Of a DNA stretch of 61,493 nt, positions 16,611-25,119 are shown in pieces (the stretch's first letter is position 1; every line of letters begins with the position of its first letter). Below the pieces are notes generated by a model, which had not been told where the DNA came from, searched no databases, and saw nothing but the letters and a program-made list of their open reading frames with translations. The position numbers and the translations under genes are program-made. The DNA comes from Hymenobacter artigasi. GTDB taxonomy: Bacteria; Bacteroidota; Bacteroidia; Cytophagales; Hymenobacteraceae. The stretch lies in contig NZ_JAAVTK010000022.1 in the NCBI RefSeq assembly GCF_012275535.1, positions 1 through 61,493 of the forward strand. Direction: 5' to 3'.

Positions 16611-18008
16611 TTATTCGTACCCGAGGATGCGCATCATGCTGCTGGCTTCCTGCTGGGGCGCAAACACGGTATCGGTGAGGGTGCCGTCTTCGGCGCGGTC
16701 GAGGATGATGTGCTGCGGGGCGGGGATGAGGCAGTGCTTGATGCCACCGTAGCCGCTGAGGCTTTCCTGGTAGGCGCCGGTGTGGAAGAAGCCCACGTAG
16801 AGCGGCTGCGCATCCTGGGGCTTGCGCTCGGGCAGGAAGGTCTGGTAGATGTGCTTCTCGGAGTTGTAATAGTCCTGCGAGTCGCAGGTGAGGCCGCCGA
16901 GCTGGATTTTCTTGTAGGACTTCTCCCAGCCATTGAGGGCCAGCATGATGAAGCGCTGGTTGAGGGCCCAGGTATCGGGCAGGTTGGTGATGAACGAGCC
17001 GTCAATCATGTACCAGAGCTCCTTGTCGTTCTGCAGCTTTTCGTCGAGAATGCTGTAGATGGTGGCCCCGCTTTCGCCCACGGTGAAGATGCCGAACTCG
17101 GTGAAAATATGCGGTTCGGGCACGCCCTCTTCCTTGCAGATGCGCTGGATGGTACGCAGGATTTCGGCCACCATGTAGGGGTAGTCGTAGTCGGGCTGGA
17201 TGCTGGTCTGGATGGGCAGGCCGCCGCCAATGTCTATGGTGGTGAGGGTGGGGCACACCTTGCGCAGCTCGCAGTACTTGTGCACGAAGCGGCTCAGCTC
17301 GGACCAGTAATAGGACGTGTCCTTGATGCCCGTGCTGATGAAGTAGTGCAGCATGGTGAGCGTGAAGCGCGGGTCGTCCTTGATGCGCTGCTCGTAGATG
17401 GGGATGGCGTCGGCGTAGCGGATGCCCAGGCGCGAGGTGTAGAACTGGAAGCGCGGCTCTTCGTCGGAGGCCAGGCGCATGCCCAGGTTCACGTTTTCGC
17501 GCACGTGGTCGTGGTAGTACTCGATTTCGTTGGGCGAATCGATGATGGGCATGCAGTTCACGAACCCGTCGTTGATGAGGTCGGCGATTTCCTTCTTGTA
17601 GGCCTCGGGCTTGAAGCCGTTGCAGATGATGTGCTTCTGCTTGTCGACCTTGCCCTGGGCGTGCAGGTTGCGGATGATGCTGATGTCGAACCACGACGAG
17701 GTTTCGAGGTCAACATCGTTCTTCAACGCCTCCTCCAGCACGAAGCGGAAGTGCGACGACTTGGTGCAGTAAGCGTAGGAATAGGTGCCGGTGTAGCCGG
17801 TTTCGGCGATGCCGTCGGCAAACCATTTCTTGGCCCGCTGAATCTGGGAGCTGATTTTGGGCAGGTAGGTGAGGCGCATCGGGGTACCGTACTTTTCCAC
17901 GAGGGCCATCAGGTCGATGTCGTGGAAGCGGAGCTCGTGGTCCTGAACGGTAAAGTCGGCCGTGGGGAAGTCGAAGGTTTGGGAAATGAGGTCGTGGTAC
18001 GTATCCAT
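16611..18008 (-). CDS. speA: Arginine decarboxylase (PLP-dependent, group IV fold)
   Basis: A 465-residue alanine-racemase-fold decarboxylase. It converts arginine to agmatine, the first step of the agmatine route to putrescine. The PLP lysine is Lys 83 in AYCTKSSHF, TIDIGGGLPIQTS is the phosphate-binding glycine loop, and FHTGAYQESLSGYGG lies near the C-terminus. It is shorter than the roughly 630-residue E. coli enzyme, lacking the inserted domain. I chose the ATG at 18008. A longer frame opens at TTG 18059, but that overlaps a -7 box. It is divergent from the ureohydrolase at 18330. Confidence 0.85.
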   Translation of the reverse strand: MDTYHDLISQTFDFPTADFTVQDHELRFHDIDLMALVEKYGTPMRLTYLPKISSQIQRAKKWFADGIAETGYTGTYSYAYCTKSSHFRFVLEEALKNDVDLETSSWFDISIIRNLHAQGKVDKQKHIICNGFKPEAYKKEIADLINDGFVNCMPIIDSPNEIEYYHDHVRENVNLGMRLASDEEPRFQFYTSRLGIRYADAIPIYEQRIKDDPRFTLTMLHYFISTGIKDTSYYWSELSRFVHKYCELRKVCPTLTTIDIGGGLPIQTSIQPDYDYPYMVAEILRTIQRICKEEGVPEPHIFTEFGIFTVGESGATIYSILDEKLQNDKELWYMIDGSFITNLPDTWALNQRFIMLALNGWEKSYKKIQLGGLTCDSQDYYNSEKHIYQTFLPERKPQDAQPLYVGFFHTGAYQESLSGYGGIKHCLIPAPQHIILDRAEDGTLTDTVFAPQQEASSMMRILGYE

Positions 18009-18056
18009 TCGGGTTTTGAAAACGGCAAAAAAGCCCGACCTTTGCGGCGGGCCGTA

Positions 18057-18064
18057 CAAAAGTA
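18057..18064 (-). promoter_or_regulatory. speA -7 box
   Basis: Minus-strand TACTTTTG, a perfect TAnnTTTG match, 48 bases before the speA ATG. The resulting leader would be about 40 bases. The -33 region is weak. Confidence 0.45.
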
Positions 18065-18194
18065 CCGCCGGGGTCAGGATAACGGCTGGGAACCGATTGT
18101 TGTTCTCCCGCTACCCGGCCTCGCATCGTGACGATGGAATATTAGCGACTTGGCTACGGCAGATTCTTCTGCCGCAAGGCAGCGTTTTAATTAA

Positions 18195-18288
18195 TTTTGA
18201 ATTAAGAATTAACAATTAAGAATTAGCAGTTGCTGCCCTGGGTGCTCTCCTAATTCTTAATTTTTAATTATTAATTCTTAATTCAAAA
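18195..18288. repeat. AT-rich inverted repeat (GAATTAAGAATTA family)
   Basis: The left arm 18195-18226 (TTTTGAATTAAGAATTAA, then AATTAAGAATTAG) pairs with 18250-18288, which carries about seven extra bases. It lies between the divergent polyamine genes and is far more AT-rich than the surroundings. Confidence 0.75.
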
Positions 18289-18329
18289 AACGGTGCCGCC
18301 AACCTGCTTACTCAAATTCCCACCCTCCG

Positions 18330-19304
18330 ATGAAACGCATTAAATTACTGGAAGTCCGCTCCGAGCTGGGGGCGGGTACCCGCGGGGCCGGCATGGGCCC
18401 CGACGCCCTGCGCGTGGCCTGCCTCAACAAAGGTTCTGACTATTTCCGGCGCTTCAATACAGTGGTGCTGCCCGATTTGAACCAGGTGCTGTTCGAGAAA
18501 AACCAGTTCCCGTTCGCCAAGCACATCGACGCCATTTATACCGTGCAGAAGGGCATTGCCGCCGCCGTGGAGCAGACGCTGCGCTTCGGCGAGTTCCCGC
18601 TGGTGCTGGCCGGCGACCACAGCAGCGCCAACGCCACCATTGCCGGCATCAAGGCCGCCTACCCGACCAAAACGCTGGGCGTAATCTGGATTGATGCCCA
18701 CGCCGACCTGCACTCGCCCTATACCACGCCCAGCGGCAACGTGCACGGCATGCCCCTGGCCGCCGCCCTGGGCCTCGACAACCTGAAGCACCAGCGCAAC
18801 ATCCCCGACGCGGAAACCGAGTTTTTCTGGCGGCGGCTGCAAAACCTGGGTGAGCCCGGCCCCAAGCTGCTGCCCGAGCACCTGGTGTACGTGGTGGTGC
18901 GCGACACCGAGGAGCAGGAAGACGCCCTCATCGAAGAGCTGGGCATCAAGTGGATTCGGCTGCCCGAAATAAAGGAAAAGGGCTCGCGCCGTCTCACCCG
19001 CGAGATTTATGAGCACCTGCGCTTCTGCGACATGGTGTACATTTCCTTCGATGTCGATAGCCTCGATTCGAGCTTCAGCATGGGCACCGGCACGCCCGTG
19101 GAGGACGGCCTTTACCTCTCCGAAGCCGAAAATCTCTGCCAGGACCTGCTGGAAAACGAGCGGGTGGTGTGCTTCGAGATGGTCGAAATAAACCCCACGT
19201 TGGACAACGGGAATACGATGGCGAAGAATGTCTTCAACATCCTGGAAAAGGCGACGGATGCCATTGAGCGCCGCCTGCGGCTGGAGGAAGTGGTGAGTCG
19301 GTAG
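18330..19304 (+). CDS. Arginase/agmatinase family ureohydrolase
   Basis: A 324-residue manganese-dependent ureohydrolase. Metal ligands are visible in AGDHSSANA, WIDAHADLHSP and SFDVDSLDSSFS, and TPSGNVHGMPLA matches the guanidinium-binding loop. Its place beside arginine decarboxylase suggests it hydrolyses agmatine to putrescine and urea (speB role), but the TPSGNxHG loop is typical of arginases, so arginine is a possible substrate. The two genes are divergent and share the AT-rich intergenic region. Confidence 0.85.
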   Translation: MKRIKLLEVRSELGAGTRGAGMGPDALRVACLNKGSDYFRRFNTVVLPDLNQVLFEKNQFPFAKHIDAIYTVQKGIAAAVEQTLRFGEFPLVLAGDHSSANATIAGIKAAYPTKTLGVIWIDAHADLHSPYTTPSGNVHGMPLAAALGLDNLKHQRNIPDAETEFFWRRLQNLGEPGPKLLPEHLVYVVVRDTEEQEDALIEELGIKWIRLPEIKEKGSRRLTREIYEHLRFCDMVYISFDVDSLDSSFSMGTGTPVEDGLYLSEAENLCQDLLENERVVCFEMVEINPTLDNGNTMAKNVFNILEKATDAIERRLRLEEVVSR

Positions 19305-19308
19305 CGAG

Positions 19309-19680
19309 CTACCGGACTTGTTCCAGTAGTACCGTGTAGCCTTCCAGCCCCCCGCCGGAATTGTTGAATATCTCGGCTGGCTTGGCCGCAAAGCCCACCA
19401 CGCGGTAGCCGTTTTCTGCCATAAAGTTGAGAATGGTAGCGGCGGAGGTACGGAAAAATCTAGTAGACAGCTCCGCACTGTTCAACCCCCCGACTAATTG
19501 CCCTCCGGTGTCGAAACTTGGGTTGTAGCTGTTTTTCAGCGCGTACAGGTACACTACTACCACTCTGCCGGGCTGGCTGATAGCTGCGGTGGAAGCGGGG
19601 GCCTGGGCCTGCGCCGGAGGAGCTAGCAGCAGAAATAAGGAGAAAACAATTATTGTCAGCGCTGGGATGATTCTTTTCAT
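19309..19680 (-). CDS. Small secreted protein, DUF4177-like
   Basis: A 123-residue protein with a signal peptide (MKRIIPALTIIVFSLFLLLA, cleavage likely after AQA near residue 26). The mature part has VVVVYLYALKN, an insertion with SAATILNFMAENGYRVVGFAAKP and ends GYTVLLEQVR. The strand-helix-strand pattern with ENGYRVV resembles small DUF4177 domains, but this is a weak similarity. It is convergent with the ureohydrolase gene, with four bases between their stops. Confidence 0.65.
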   Translation of the reverse strand: MKRIIPALTIIVFSLFLLLAPPAQAQAPASTAAISQPGRVVVVYLYALKNSYNPSFDTGGQLVGGLNSAELSTRFFRTSAATILNFMAENGYRVVGFAAKPAEIFNNSGGGLEGYTVLLEQVR

Positions 19681-19788
19681 AGGGCGAATTGGATAGAATG
19701 CCAGAAATTTTAGAAGGCAATATAGAAAGGCGCAGTATACTCAAATTATCGGGGTGTTGACGTACCAAAGTAGTGATGTATGGTTGAA

Positions 19789-19823
19789 TAAAAACGCCCT
19801 GCTAGTGAGCAAGGGCGTTTTTA
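19789..19823 (-). terminator. Intrinsic terminator of the T9SS gene
   Basis: AAAAACGCCCT at 19790-19800 pairs with AGGGCGTTTTT at 19812-19822, loop 11 bases. A- and T-runs on both sides allow action in either direction. It lies 20 bases past the stop at 19843. Confidence 0.85.
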
Positions 19824-19842
19824 TTAGTTTCAGGACAGCGAA

Positions 19843-22032
19843 TTAGTGAGCCACGCTGAGGCGTGAAGTGATGCGGGCACCACCAGATGTTTCGATGACG
19901 CATTGGTACAAGCCCGGCGCTAGTGCGGATGTGGAAAAAGCTTTTAGCTGTTCTCCGTTCATGACTTCCTCATCCCGCATGATGGTAACAACCCTGCGGC
20001 CGACCATATCGGTTAGGTAAGCGGATACCCGGCCAGCGCTGACTCCTGAAAAGCGGATGGTGGCCACCTCAGATGCTGGGTTTGGATAGACCTGAACATC
20101 GGCGATGACCGGAACTGCCGATGCTGGCGTGTTAGGAGCCGCCGAAAGTTTCCCAGGTCCGGAGCGTAGGTTCATAGCATTGGTATAAGTGGCGCTGCCG
20201 CAGAACGATTGCACCGTGGCAATATCTACTTGGGGCAATACGCCGCAGGAGCGAGGCAGCAGTTCGTCAAAACTCGTCACCTCTTGCACCATGACCGGGA
20301 ATTTCAACACCAGAAGCACGTTTTGTGTCGTTGCCGTGGTATTGCGCCGCCGCAGGTTCAACATGAATTTCAAATAGATGGGATACAGTGAGCCAGGATT
20401 GGTATTTCGGGTTGGGACAAACTCGCTGCTGGCCGGGTCCTGAATATTATTGCCGCTTATGTCCAACTCCAGAATGTTATTGCTTAGGCAGTTGGCATCC
20501 AGGTAGTCGGTGCGCAGCACATGGGTGGTAGCACTGCTCATGCCCTCGTAGTGCCATGCGGTAGAACCGGCCGGAAAAACGACCGGATATTTGCGACCTT
20601 CCTGTAGCAAGGCTACCTGAAAATCCTGCACCTCCAAGCCAGAAGCTGGGTTGATGAGGTATTGAATGGGAGCAGGCACCCGGTACTGATACAGGCGGCG
20701 GTTGCGACCGTCGGTATCAACGTAGCCCGACTGTTTTACTTCTACAACGGGCTTGCGCAGCACGCTCAACACGCCCATGGCCTCGTTGTAATACGGGTAT
20801 TCCTCTGGGGTAGTGATGGTACGGGTACCCGGGTTGTTGAACGTAATGGCTTCGTATAGTGCCGTGGCACTCATGGTGCCGGTCATCTGCGTCGTCATCT
20901 CAATGGCCATCGGCTGGATGCTGACCGCCTGAGTCCCGGCATCCTTGCCGCCCCCAAAAAAAGAATCCATGATGCTGACGGCCGTGCCGATGTAGGGCAC
21001 GGCATTCAGCCCGGCACTCAGGAAGGAGTTGCTCCCAATGGCGGCGGTGAGCTGCTGCACGGCGTTTTTCTTGGCATTGGCATCCGCTACGCTACTCTTG
21101 GCCCCTTGGGCGTTGAGCTTGCCGGTGAGCGCCGAGGCATACGAGTTGAGGGTTTTGTAGGTGCTTTGGCCGGCGGTGATGACCCCGTTCGTTTTTTTGA
21201 ACATATTCACGGCATCATCGAAGGTCGAGCTGGTCGAAGTTGCCCCGGTGCTGCTGTTGGTGCTCATCAGCGTGCCAGTCGTCACGCCCGTTAGCTTGAT
21301 GTCGGCTTGGCTAATAAGCCGAACCTCAATTTTCAGCTTGGAGTCGAACTGACACACGCAGGGGTCGTATTCCATCGGGAAATCGGCCATGAACCATTTG
21401 GTGTCCTGATTCAGAAAACGGACTATGGATGAAAACTCGGAGTTGTCGCGGCCCGGCGAGGTGTTTTCCAGGGCCGTGCCAATGCCTTCGAGCCGGTTCA
21501 GGGTGCCGGCCTTTTTTTGCGGGCCGTTGGTGTTGAAAATCAGCTTGATTTCCGCAAACTGGTAGTCCTACACCCGTGCGCCCGTAGCGACGAACACGCG
21601 CAACATGCCTGAGTACTTGTTGTAGAGCACCACGTAGGGATTGACCAGGTTGGCCACCCGCGTGCCGCTATCATCATAGCCCAGGTTGCGCTTAATCAGC
21701 TCCCAGCCGTCGCCGGGCATATCCTCTTTGCCCAAAATGTGTGTCATCAGCGGATTATCGGACTGCTCCCAGGGCATCCAGATGGCGGTGGCGTTGGGCT
21801 GGGCCTGGCAGTTCAGGTTCCACCAGCGGCCGTTGTATTGCTGCCCGTAAGCCCAGTTGAACGTGTTGGTGCGGGCGGGGTACTCCGGGTTGTAAGCCAA
21901 GGGTCCGCGTTTACCAGACCAAGGGTTGGTGCTGATGCCTTTTATATCGCAGGGCGCGGCTGGTTGAGCCACTACAGGCTGGGCAAGGGCAATGGATAGG
22001 AGCCCCACCATTGTGGGTAAAAAATTCCTCAT
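19843..22032 (-). pseudogene. T9SS type A sorting domain protein interrupted by an in-frame TAG
   Basis: A single reading frame of 730 codons, broken once by TAG at 21570-21568 (codon 155). Before it are a signal peptide (MRNFLPTMVGLLSIALAQPVVAQ) and about 130 residues with PWEQSDNPLMTHILGKEDMPGDGWELIKRNLG. After the TAG the same frame continues with DYQFAEIKLIFNTNGPQ and runs on to a C-terminal sorting domain with VQVYPNPASEVATIRFSG and LAPGLYQCVIETSGG. There is no frameshift, so one base substitution explains it. It could be a recent inactivation, a sequencing error or readthrough. The intact product would be a surface or secreted protein. A lipoprotein gene lies 95 bases upstream on the same strand. 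Confidence 0.85.
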
Positions 22033-22073
22033 GATGTTGGTGTGGTAAAAAAGGACGAAAAAAGGCAACCCGT

Positions 22074-22097
22074 GCTACCTCCGGCCGGAGAAGTAGC
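22074..22097 (-). terminator. Hairpin between lipoprotein and T9SS genes
   Basis: GCTACTTCTCCGG pairs with CCGGAGGTAGC on the minus strand, and a run of six Ts follows about ten bases later. It may be a weak terminator or attenuator between the two surface-protein genes. Confidence 0.4.
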
Positions 22098-22127
22098 AGC
22101 CACGCATTGCCCGGAAAAAGCAAAAAT

Positions 22128-22892
22128 CTACCGCACCCGCCGGCCTCGAAAAACGCGATTTATGCGCTTGAAACCGGTCTTGGATTCATAGGTCGAGTAG
22201 TCGACCCGGATGGAATCGCGGGTGGTGAGGTAACCAGTGCCGGCCTCGCTCAGGCAATTGAAATCGTCTCTACCGTAGCTGAAATTGACCCCGCGCCAAG
22301 TGAGGCTTACGGTGAAGTAGGGCGACTGGCAGCCCCGGCCCAGGTTCCGCAAAAAGTCGTAAGGAATCGGACTGCCGAGGTTGTATGGGTCGGGCCCGGT
22401 CAGCACGCGAATGGTGAACGTGTCGCGGGGCGCGTCGCTGTTGCTGCCCAAAAACTTGCCGTAGACGGGGGCGTGGTACAGGGTGCGGGGCACGAGCGTG
22501 AGCGTCCGGGTCAGCGTATCGATGCCATCGTCTTTGGGAAAGCAGGCCGTGTTGAGCGGCCGCCGGGCAATGAGCTGCACCGGGAAATCGCCGGCGAAGG
22601 TTTCGGGGAAGTAGAGGCTGAACTTCCGTTGGGTAAACACCCGCGGGTCGTTGGCAATGTGCCACTCGTAGGTGGTGTAGGGCGCGCCGGGTCCCTCAAA
22701 GGTGATGTCCTGCTTGCTGTAGGCCGTGTCGGGGGTAGGCGTGCCGTAGCTTTCCAGAAATCGAAAGGTGAGCGGGTTGGCTTTGGCCGCCTGGCAGGGG
22801 TTGGGCTCGGAATGGTCGGAGCCGGACCGACAACCGGTCCACAGCACGGCGCTACCCAGCAGGGCCAGCACGGAGAGGGTTTTCATACGCAT
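22128..22892 (-). CDS. Lipoprotein, possible PKD-like fold
   Basis: A 254-residue lipoprotein: MRMKTLSVLALLGSAVLWTGC has a clear lipobox (Cys 21). The body has DITFEGPGAPYTTYEWHIAND, a strand pattern like PKD or immunoglobulin-like domains, and two Cys pairs that could form disulfides (NPCQAAK, TACFPKDD, GRGCQSP, DDFNCLS). It is probably exposed on the outer membrane. An internal ATG at 22886 (MKTLSV) is an alternative start. The promoter just upstream contains a 12-base homopolymer. Function unknown. Confidence 0.75.
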   Translation of the reverse strand: MRMKTLSVLALLGSAVLWTGCRSGSDHSEPNPCQAAKANPLTFRFLESYGTPTPDTAYSKQDITFEGPGAPYTTYEWHIANDPRVFTQRKFSLYFPETFAGDFPVQLIARRPLNTACFPKDDGIDTLTRTLTLVPRTLYHAPVYGKFLGSNSDAPRDTFTIRVLTGPDPYNLGSPIPYDFLRNLGRGCQSPYFTVSLTWRGVNFSYGRDDFNCLSEAGTGYLTTRDSIRVDYSTYESKTGFKRINRVFRGRRVR

Positions 22893-22921
22893 CGATTCAG
22901 GGTAGATGAATGAACGATGAG

Positions 22922-22954
22922 CAAATGTATACCCCCCCCCCCATCATATACAAT
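22922..22954 (-). promoter_or_regulatory. Promoter with G12 homopolymer spacer (candidate phase-variable switch)
   Basis: On the minus strand, TACATTTG (22929-22922) is a perfect TAnnTTTG -7 box and TTG at 22954-22952 can serve as the -33 element. The 22-base spacer between them contains twelve consecutive Gs (C12 on the plus strand, 22932-22943). Loss of one or two Gs would give the favoured 20-21 base spacing. The transcript would begin near 22915 and read the lipoprotein gene. Confidence 0.6.
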
Positions 22955-23225
22955 ACCAAAAACGAAATATTTTAATCGATTGCTTTACAAGGCACTCGGG
23001 TAATCAGTAGTTGAAGCTGTTTTCGAATTTGTTTGAGGATGCTAAACCGTATTGCTTACCCTCAGAAAAGCACGGTCTGACTGGATTTCAAGGGCTACAC
23101 CCGGCTCATTATTCCCGGTGGGAGCGGCTCCCGAGGTGACCCGCCCCCCAGCCCGCTGCCTAAGCCGTTGAAGCTACAAAGAGCCACACCAGTAGCTGGT
23201 GGGGCGCTGCGGCTACTGTAATGAT
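22955..23225. other. Intergenic region without a recognised gene
   Basis: About 270 bases between the lipoprotein promoter and the restriction-modification operator. I see no long frame or family similarity. The left third is AT-rich, the right part GC-rich with runs such as CCGCCCCCCAGCCCGC. It could be the scar of insertion of the restriction-modification cassette. Confidence 0.5.
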
Positions 23226-23257
23226 ACTAATTGTCGGTTGTTGTGCAGACAATAAGT
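23226..23257 (+). promoter_or_regulatory. C-box-like operator upstream of the controller gene
   Basis: ACTAATTGTC (23226-23235) and GACAATAAGT (23248-23257) are inverted repeats matching at nine of ten positions, spaced by 12 bases. They end 14 bases before the controller ATG, the usual place for the operator of a self-regulating C protein. ACAATAAGTAGC recurs at 24991-25002 upstream of the methylase gene. Confidence 0.6.
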
Positions 23258-23271
23258 AGCGTGTTTTGTGG

Positions 23272-23511
23272 ATGCGAGAACAGACTCTGAAAGCCTTCGG
23301 CCAAGAAGTACGCCACTGGCGTGCTAAGCGCCGCCTTTCCCAGGAAGTGCTAGCTGACCAGTGCGGATTTCATCGCACCTATATCGGCCAGATAGAGCGG
23401 GGCGAGCGTAATCCTTCGCTGCTTAATGTGCTTACCCTATGTCGCCATTTGGGGGTGTCGCTACCTGAATTTTTCACCCGTTACGAAACCGCACTTGGGA
23501 CGTTCGCCTAA
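23272..23511 (+). CDS. XRE-family controller protein of restriction-modification system
   Basis: A 79-residue helix-turn-helix protein. LKAFGQEVRHWRAKRRLSQEVLADQCGFHRTYIGQIERGERNPSLLNVLTLCRHLGVS covers a full XRE-type five-helix DNA-binding fold, given here only to locate residues 5-62; the recognition helix is HRTYIGQIERG. Size and position fit C proteins, which bind operators as dimers, first activate their own gene and the nuclease gene, then repress at high dose. An ATG at 23272 is better than the TTG two codons upstream. There is no clear Shine-Dalgarno, as is common for leaderless C transcripts. Confidence 0.85.
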   Translation: MREQTLKAFGQEVRHWRAKRRLSQEVLADQCGFHRTYIGQIERGERNPSLLNVLTLCRHLGVSLPEFFTRYETALGTFA

Positions 23512-23515
23512 TACC

Positions 23516-24019
23516 GTGGGGGGCGGGGCCAATACTACCCGCAATGGCTTGGCATTCGAGCGTGGGGCCGACTTGCGTGATGCTTTCACCGACCATCCCC
23601 GTTATAAATTGGATGGCGATAATGTCATTGACCGAGCAACCGACCAGAAGGTGGGGACGTTATTCGAAAAGAATAAGCTCTACAAAAACCTGCTGGAAGC
23701 AAAAGACATCGATTACAAGCAAATTTTAAGCAAGAAACTGCTGCCCGATGATGCCTTGCTGGTAGGGGGGATTCTACACATCATTGAAAAGAAATACCAA
23801 GCCGGAGCAGGCTCCGTGGATGAAAAGCTGCAAACCTGCCATTTTAAATTGCGGCAATACACCAAGCTGCTGGCACCTTTAGGCATTCGGGTTGCATTTC
23901 ACTACTTGCTCAGCGATTGGTTCAAGGCTTCTTCTTATCGGGATGTGCTCGAATATATTGAGGAAGTAGGGTGCGACTATTTCTTTCTCGAAATTCCGCT
24001 TGAAAGGTTGGGCTTGTAG
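23516..24019 (+). CDS. Type II restriction endonuclease, PD-(D/E)xK-like
   Basis: About 167 residues from a GTG at 23516, four bases after the controller stop. The frame stays open further up to an ATG at 23426 inside the controller gene, so the start is not settled. The N-terminal NTTRNGLAFERGADLRDAF fits type II nucleases. PDDALLVGGILHIIEKKYQ supplies a candidate PD-(D/E)xK active site (Asp near residue 77, then EKK). C-terminal segments QYTKLLAPLGIRVAFHYLL and VGCDYFFLEIP complete a small alpha/beta domain. The recognition site is unknown. It should cut DNA not protected by the neighbouring adenine methylase. Confidence 0.75.
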   Translation: MGGGANTTRNGLAFERGADLRDAFTDHPRYKLDGDNVIDRATDQKVGTLFEKNKLYKNLLEAKDIDYKQILSKKLLPDDALLVGGILHIIEKKYQAGAGSVDEKLQTCHFKLRQYTKLLAPLGIRVAFHYLLSDWFKASSYRDVLEYIEEVGCDYFFLEIPLERLGL

Positions 24020-24027
24020 GCTATGTA

Positions 24028-24960
24028 TTAAGCTAACTGTGGCATATCTGTCAGCGCGTAATTGTTGATGAGCAATTCGCTGATATGGCCTCGGCCCTCG
24101 GCTTTGGAATTTATAGTGCGCTTGGCTTGAACTCGTTGTAGCGCAAAGCCGGCGTATAAATCGTCGAAGTAGGAATTTCCCGAGTCCGTGTTCTGTACGT
24201 CCGAATTACTCAGTAGCCAGCGGTACCCTCGTGTATCCAGATTACGGCAAAATTCAGCTAGCCGGCACTGAGCGCCATCGTCAAACGTCTCCGTCGCGTA
24301 AGCATTGAATAAGGCTGTCTTACTCAGCGGTTTGTACGGCGGGTCAAAATAGAAAAGGCTGTTGGCCGAAACGTGGGGGAGAACTTCGGTAAAGTCACCG
24401 TTGAGGATAGTCACGCGGGCTAGTAGTGCGCTATCAGCACGAATGGTAGTGGGATTACAGATGCTGGGACGGTCGTATCGGCCAAAAGGGACGTTGAAGC
24501 CGCCCTTGCTATTAACCCGGTACAAGCCATTGAAACAGGTACGATTTAGAAAAATGAGCGCCACCGTATTCCGTAGCGGTGCGAGCGGCCGTTGGTTGAA
24601 CTCGGCCCGCACCTCATCAAAGTAGGAGCGCCGGGCGTCCTCCGTACCCAACTTGTAGTAGAATTCTTGAATTGTATTCAGCGCCTTAATGAGTTCTTCC
24701 GGGCGCTGCTGAACCACTTGGTAAGCCGTGGTTAGGTCGGGATTAATATCGTTGATGACGGCGCGCCGAATGTTGGGATATTGTTGCAACATCCAAAAAA
24801 GCACAGCCCCGCCTCCAATGAACGGTTCAACGTAAGTGAGGTCGGTTTCCTGAGCGAGGGTAGCCGGTAGTATCGCCTGAATAGTGGGAATTAACTGGCG
24901 CTTGCCACCAGCCCATTTCAAGAACGGCTTTGCGCCACTTACTTCACCAAATAAATCCAT
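24028..24960 (-). CDS. DNA adenine methyltransferase, Dam family (type II, alpha class)
   Basis: About 310 residues from the ATG at 24960. KPFLKWAGGKRQLIPTI opens the protein as in Dam enzymes, YVEPFIGGGAVLFWML is the S-adenosylmethionine motif I (FxGxG) and SLFYFDPPYKPLSKTALF is the catalytic DPPY motif IV. That motif order is the alpha class of N6-adenine methylases. Convergent with the nuclease gene (eight bases between stops), it supplies the protective half of the cassette. A 12-residue upstream extension (MYVKRPVAYLRC) starting at 24996 is less likely. Target sequence is unknown. GATC or a related site is possible. Confidence 0.9.
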   Translation of the reverse strand: MDLFGEVSGAKPFLKWAGGKRQLIPTIQAILPATLAQETDLTYVEPFIGGGAVLFWMLQQYPNIRRAVINDINPDLTTAYQVVQQRPEELIKALNTIQEFYYKLGTEDARRSYFDEVRAEFNQRPLAPLRNTVALIFLNRTCFNGLYRVNSKGGFNVPFGRYDRPSICNPTTIRADSALLARVTILNGDFTEVLPHVSANSLFYFDPPYKPLSKTALFNAYATETFDDGAQCRLAEFCRNLDTRGYRWLLSNSDVQNTDSGNSYFDDLYAGFALQRVQAKRTINSKAEGRGHISELLINNYALTDMPQLA

Positions 24961-24990
24961 ACATCGAAGGTACGCAACGGGACGCTTTAC

Positions 24991-25002
24991 ATACAATAAG
25001 TA
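24991..25002 (-). promoter_or_regulatory. C-box-like half-site upstream of the methylase gene
   Basis: ACAATAAGTAGC here is identical over 12 bases to the right arm and flank of the controller operator at 23250-23261. It lies about 30 bases before the methylase ATG, so the controller may also act on the methylase promoter. Confidence 0.45.
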
Positions 25003-25119
25003 GCATTAGTAAAGCGAAAAGCTCCATCAGCGAATAACGGGCCTCCCCGGTGCTTCAAGTTTTGGGGGCTATTCGGCCGGTGCGGGTGGGCTTGGCCGCC
25101 TTGGATGCGGGCCCATCTC

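Noticed and set aside
16455..18131. Long open frame of 558 codons on the strand opposite the arginine decarboxylase
   Set aside because: It mirrors a real gene with clear motifs. GC-rich codons leave few stops on the other strand, and the product has a Gly/Val/Asp/His-rich composition with no domain.
18345..19478. Open frame of 377 codons opposite the ureohydrolase
   Set aside because: It is antisense to a gene with clear metal-binding motifs and crosses the next gene's end.
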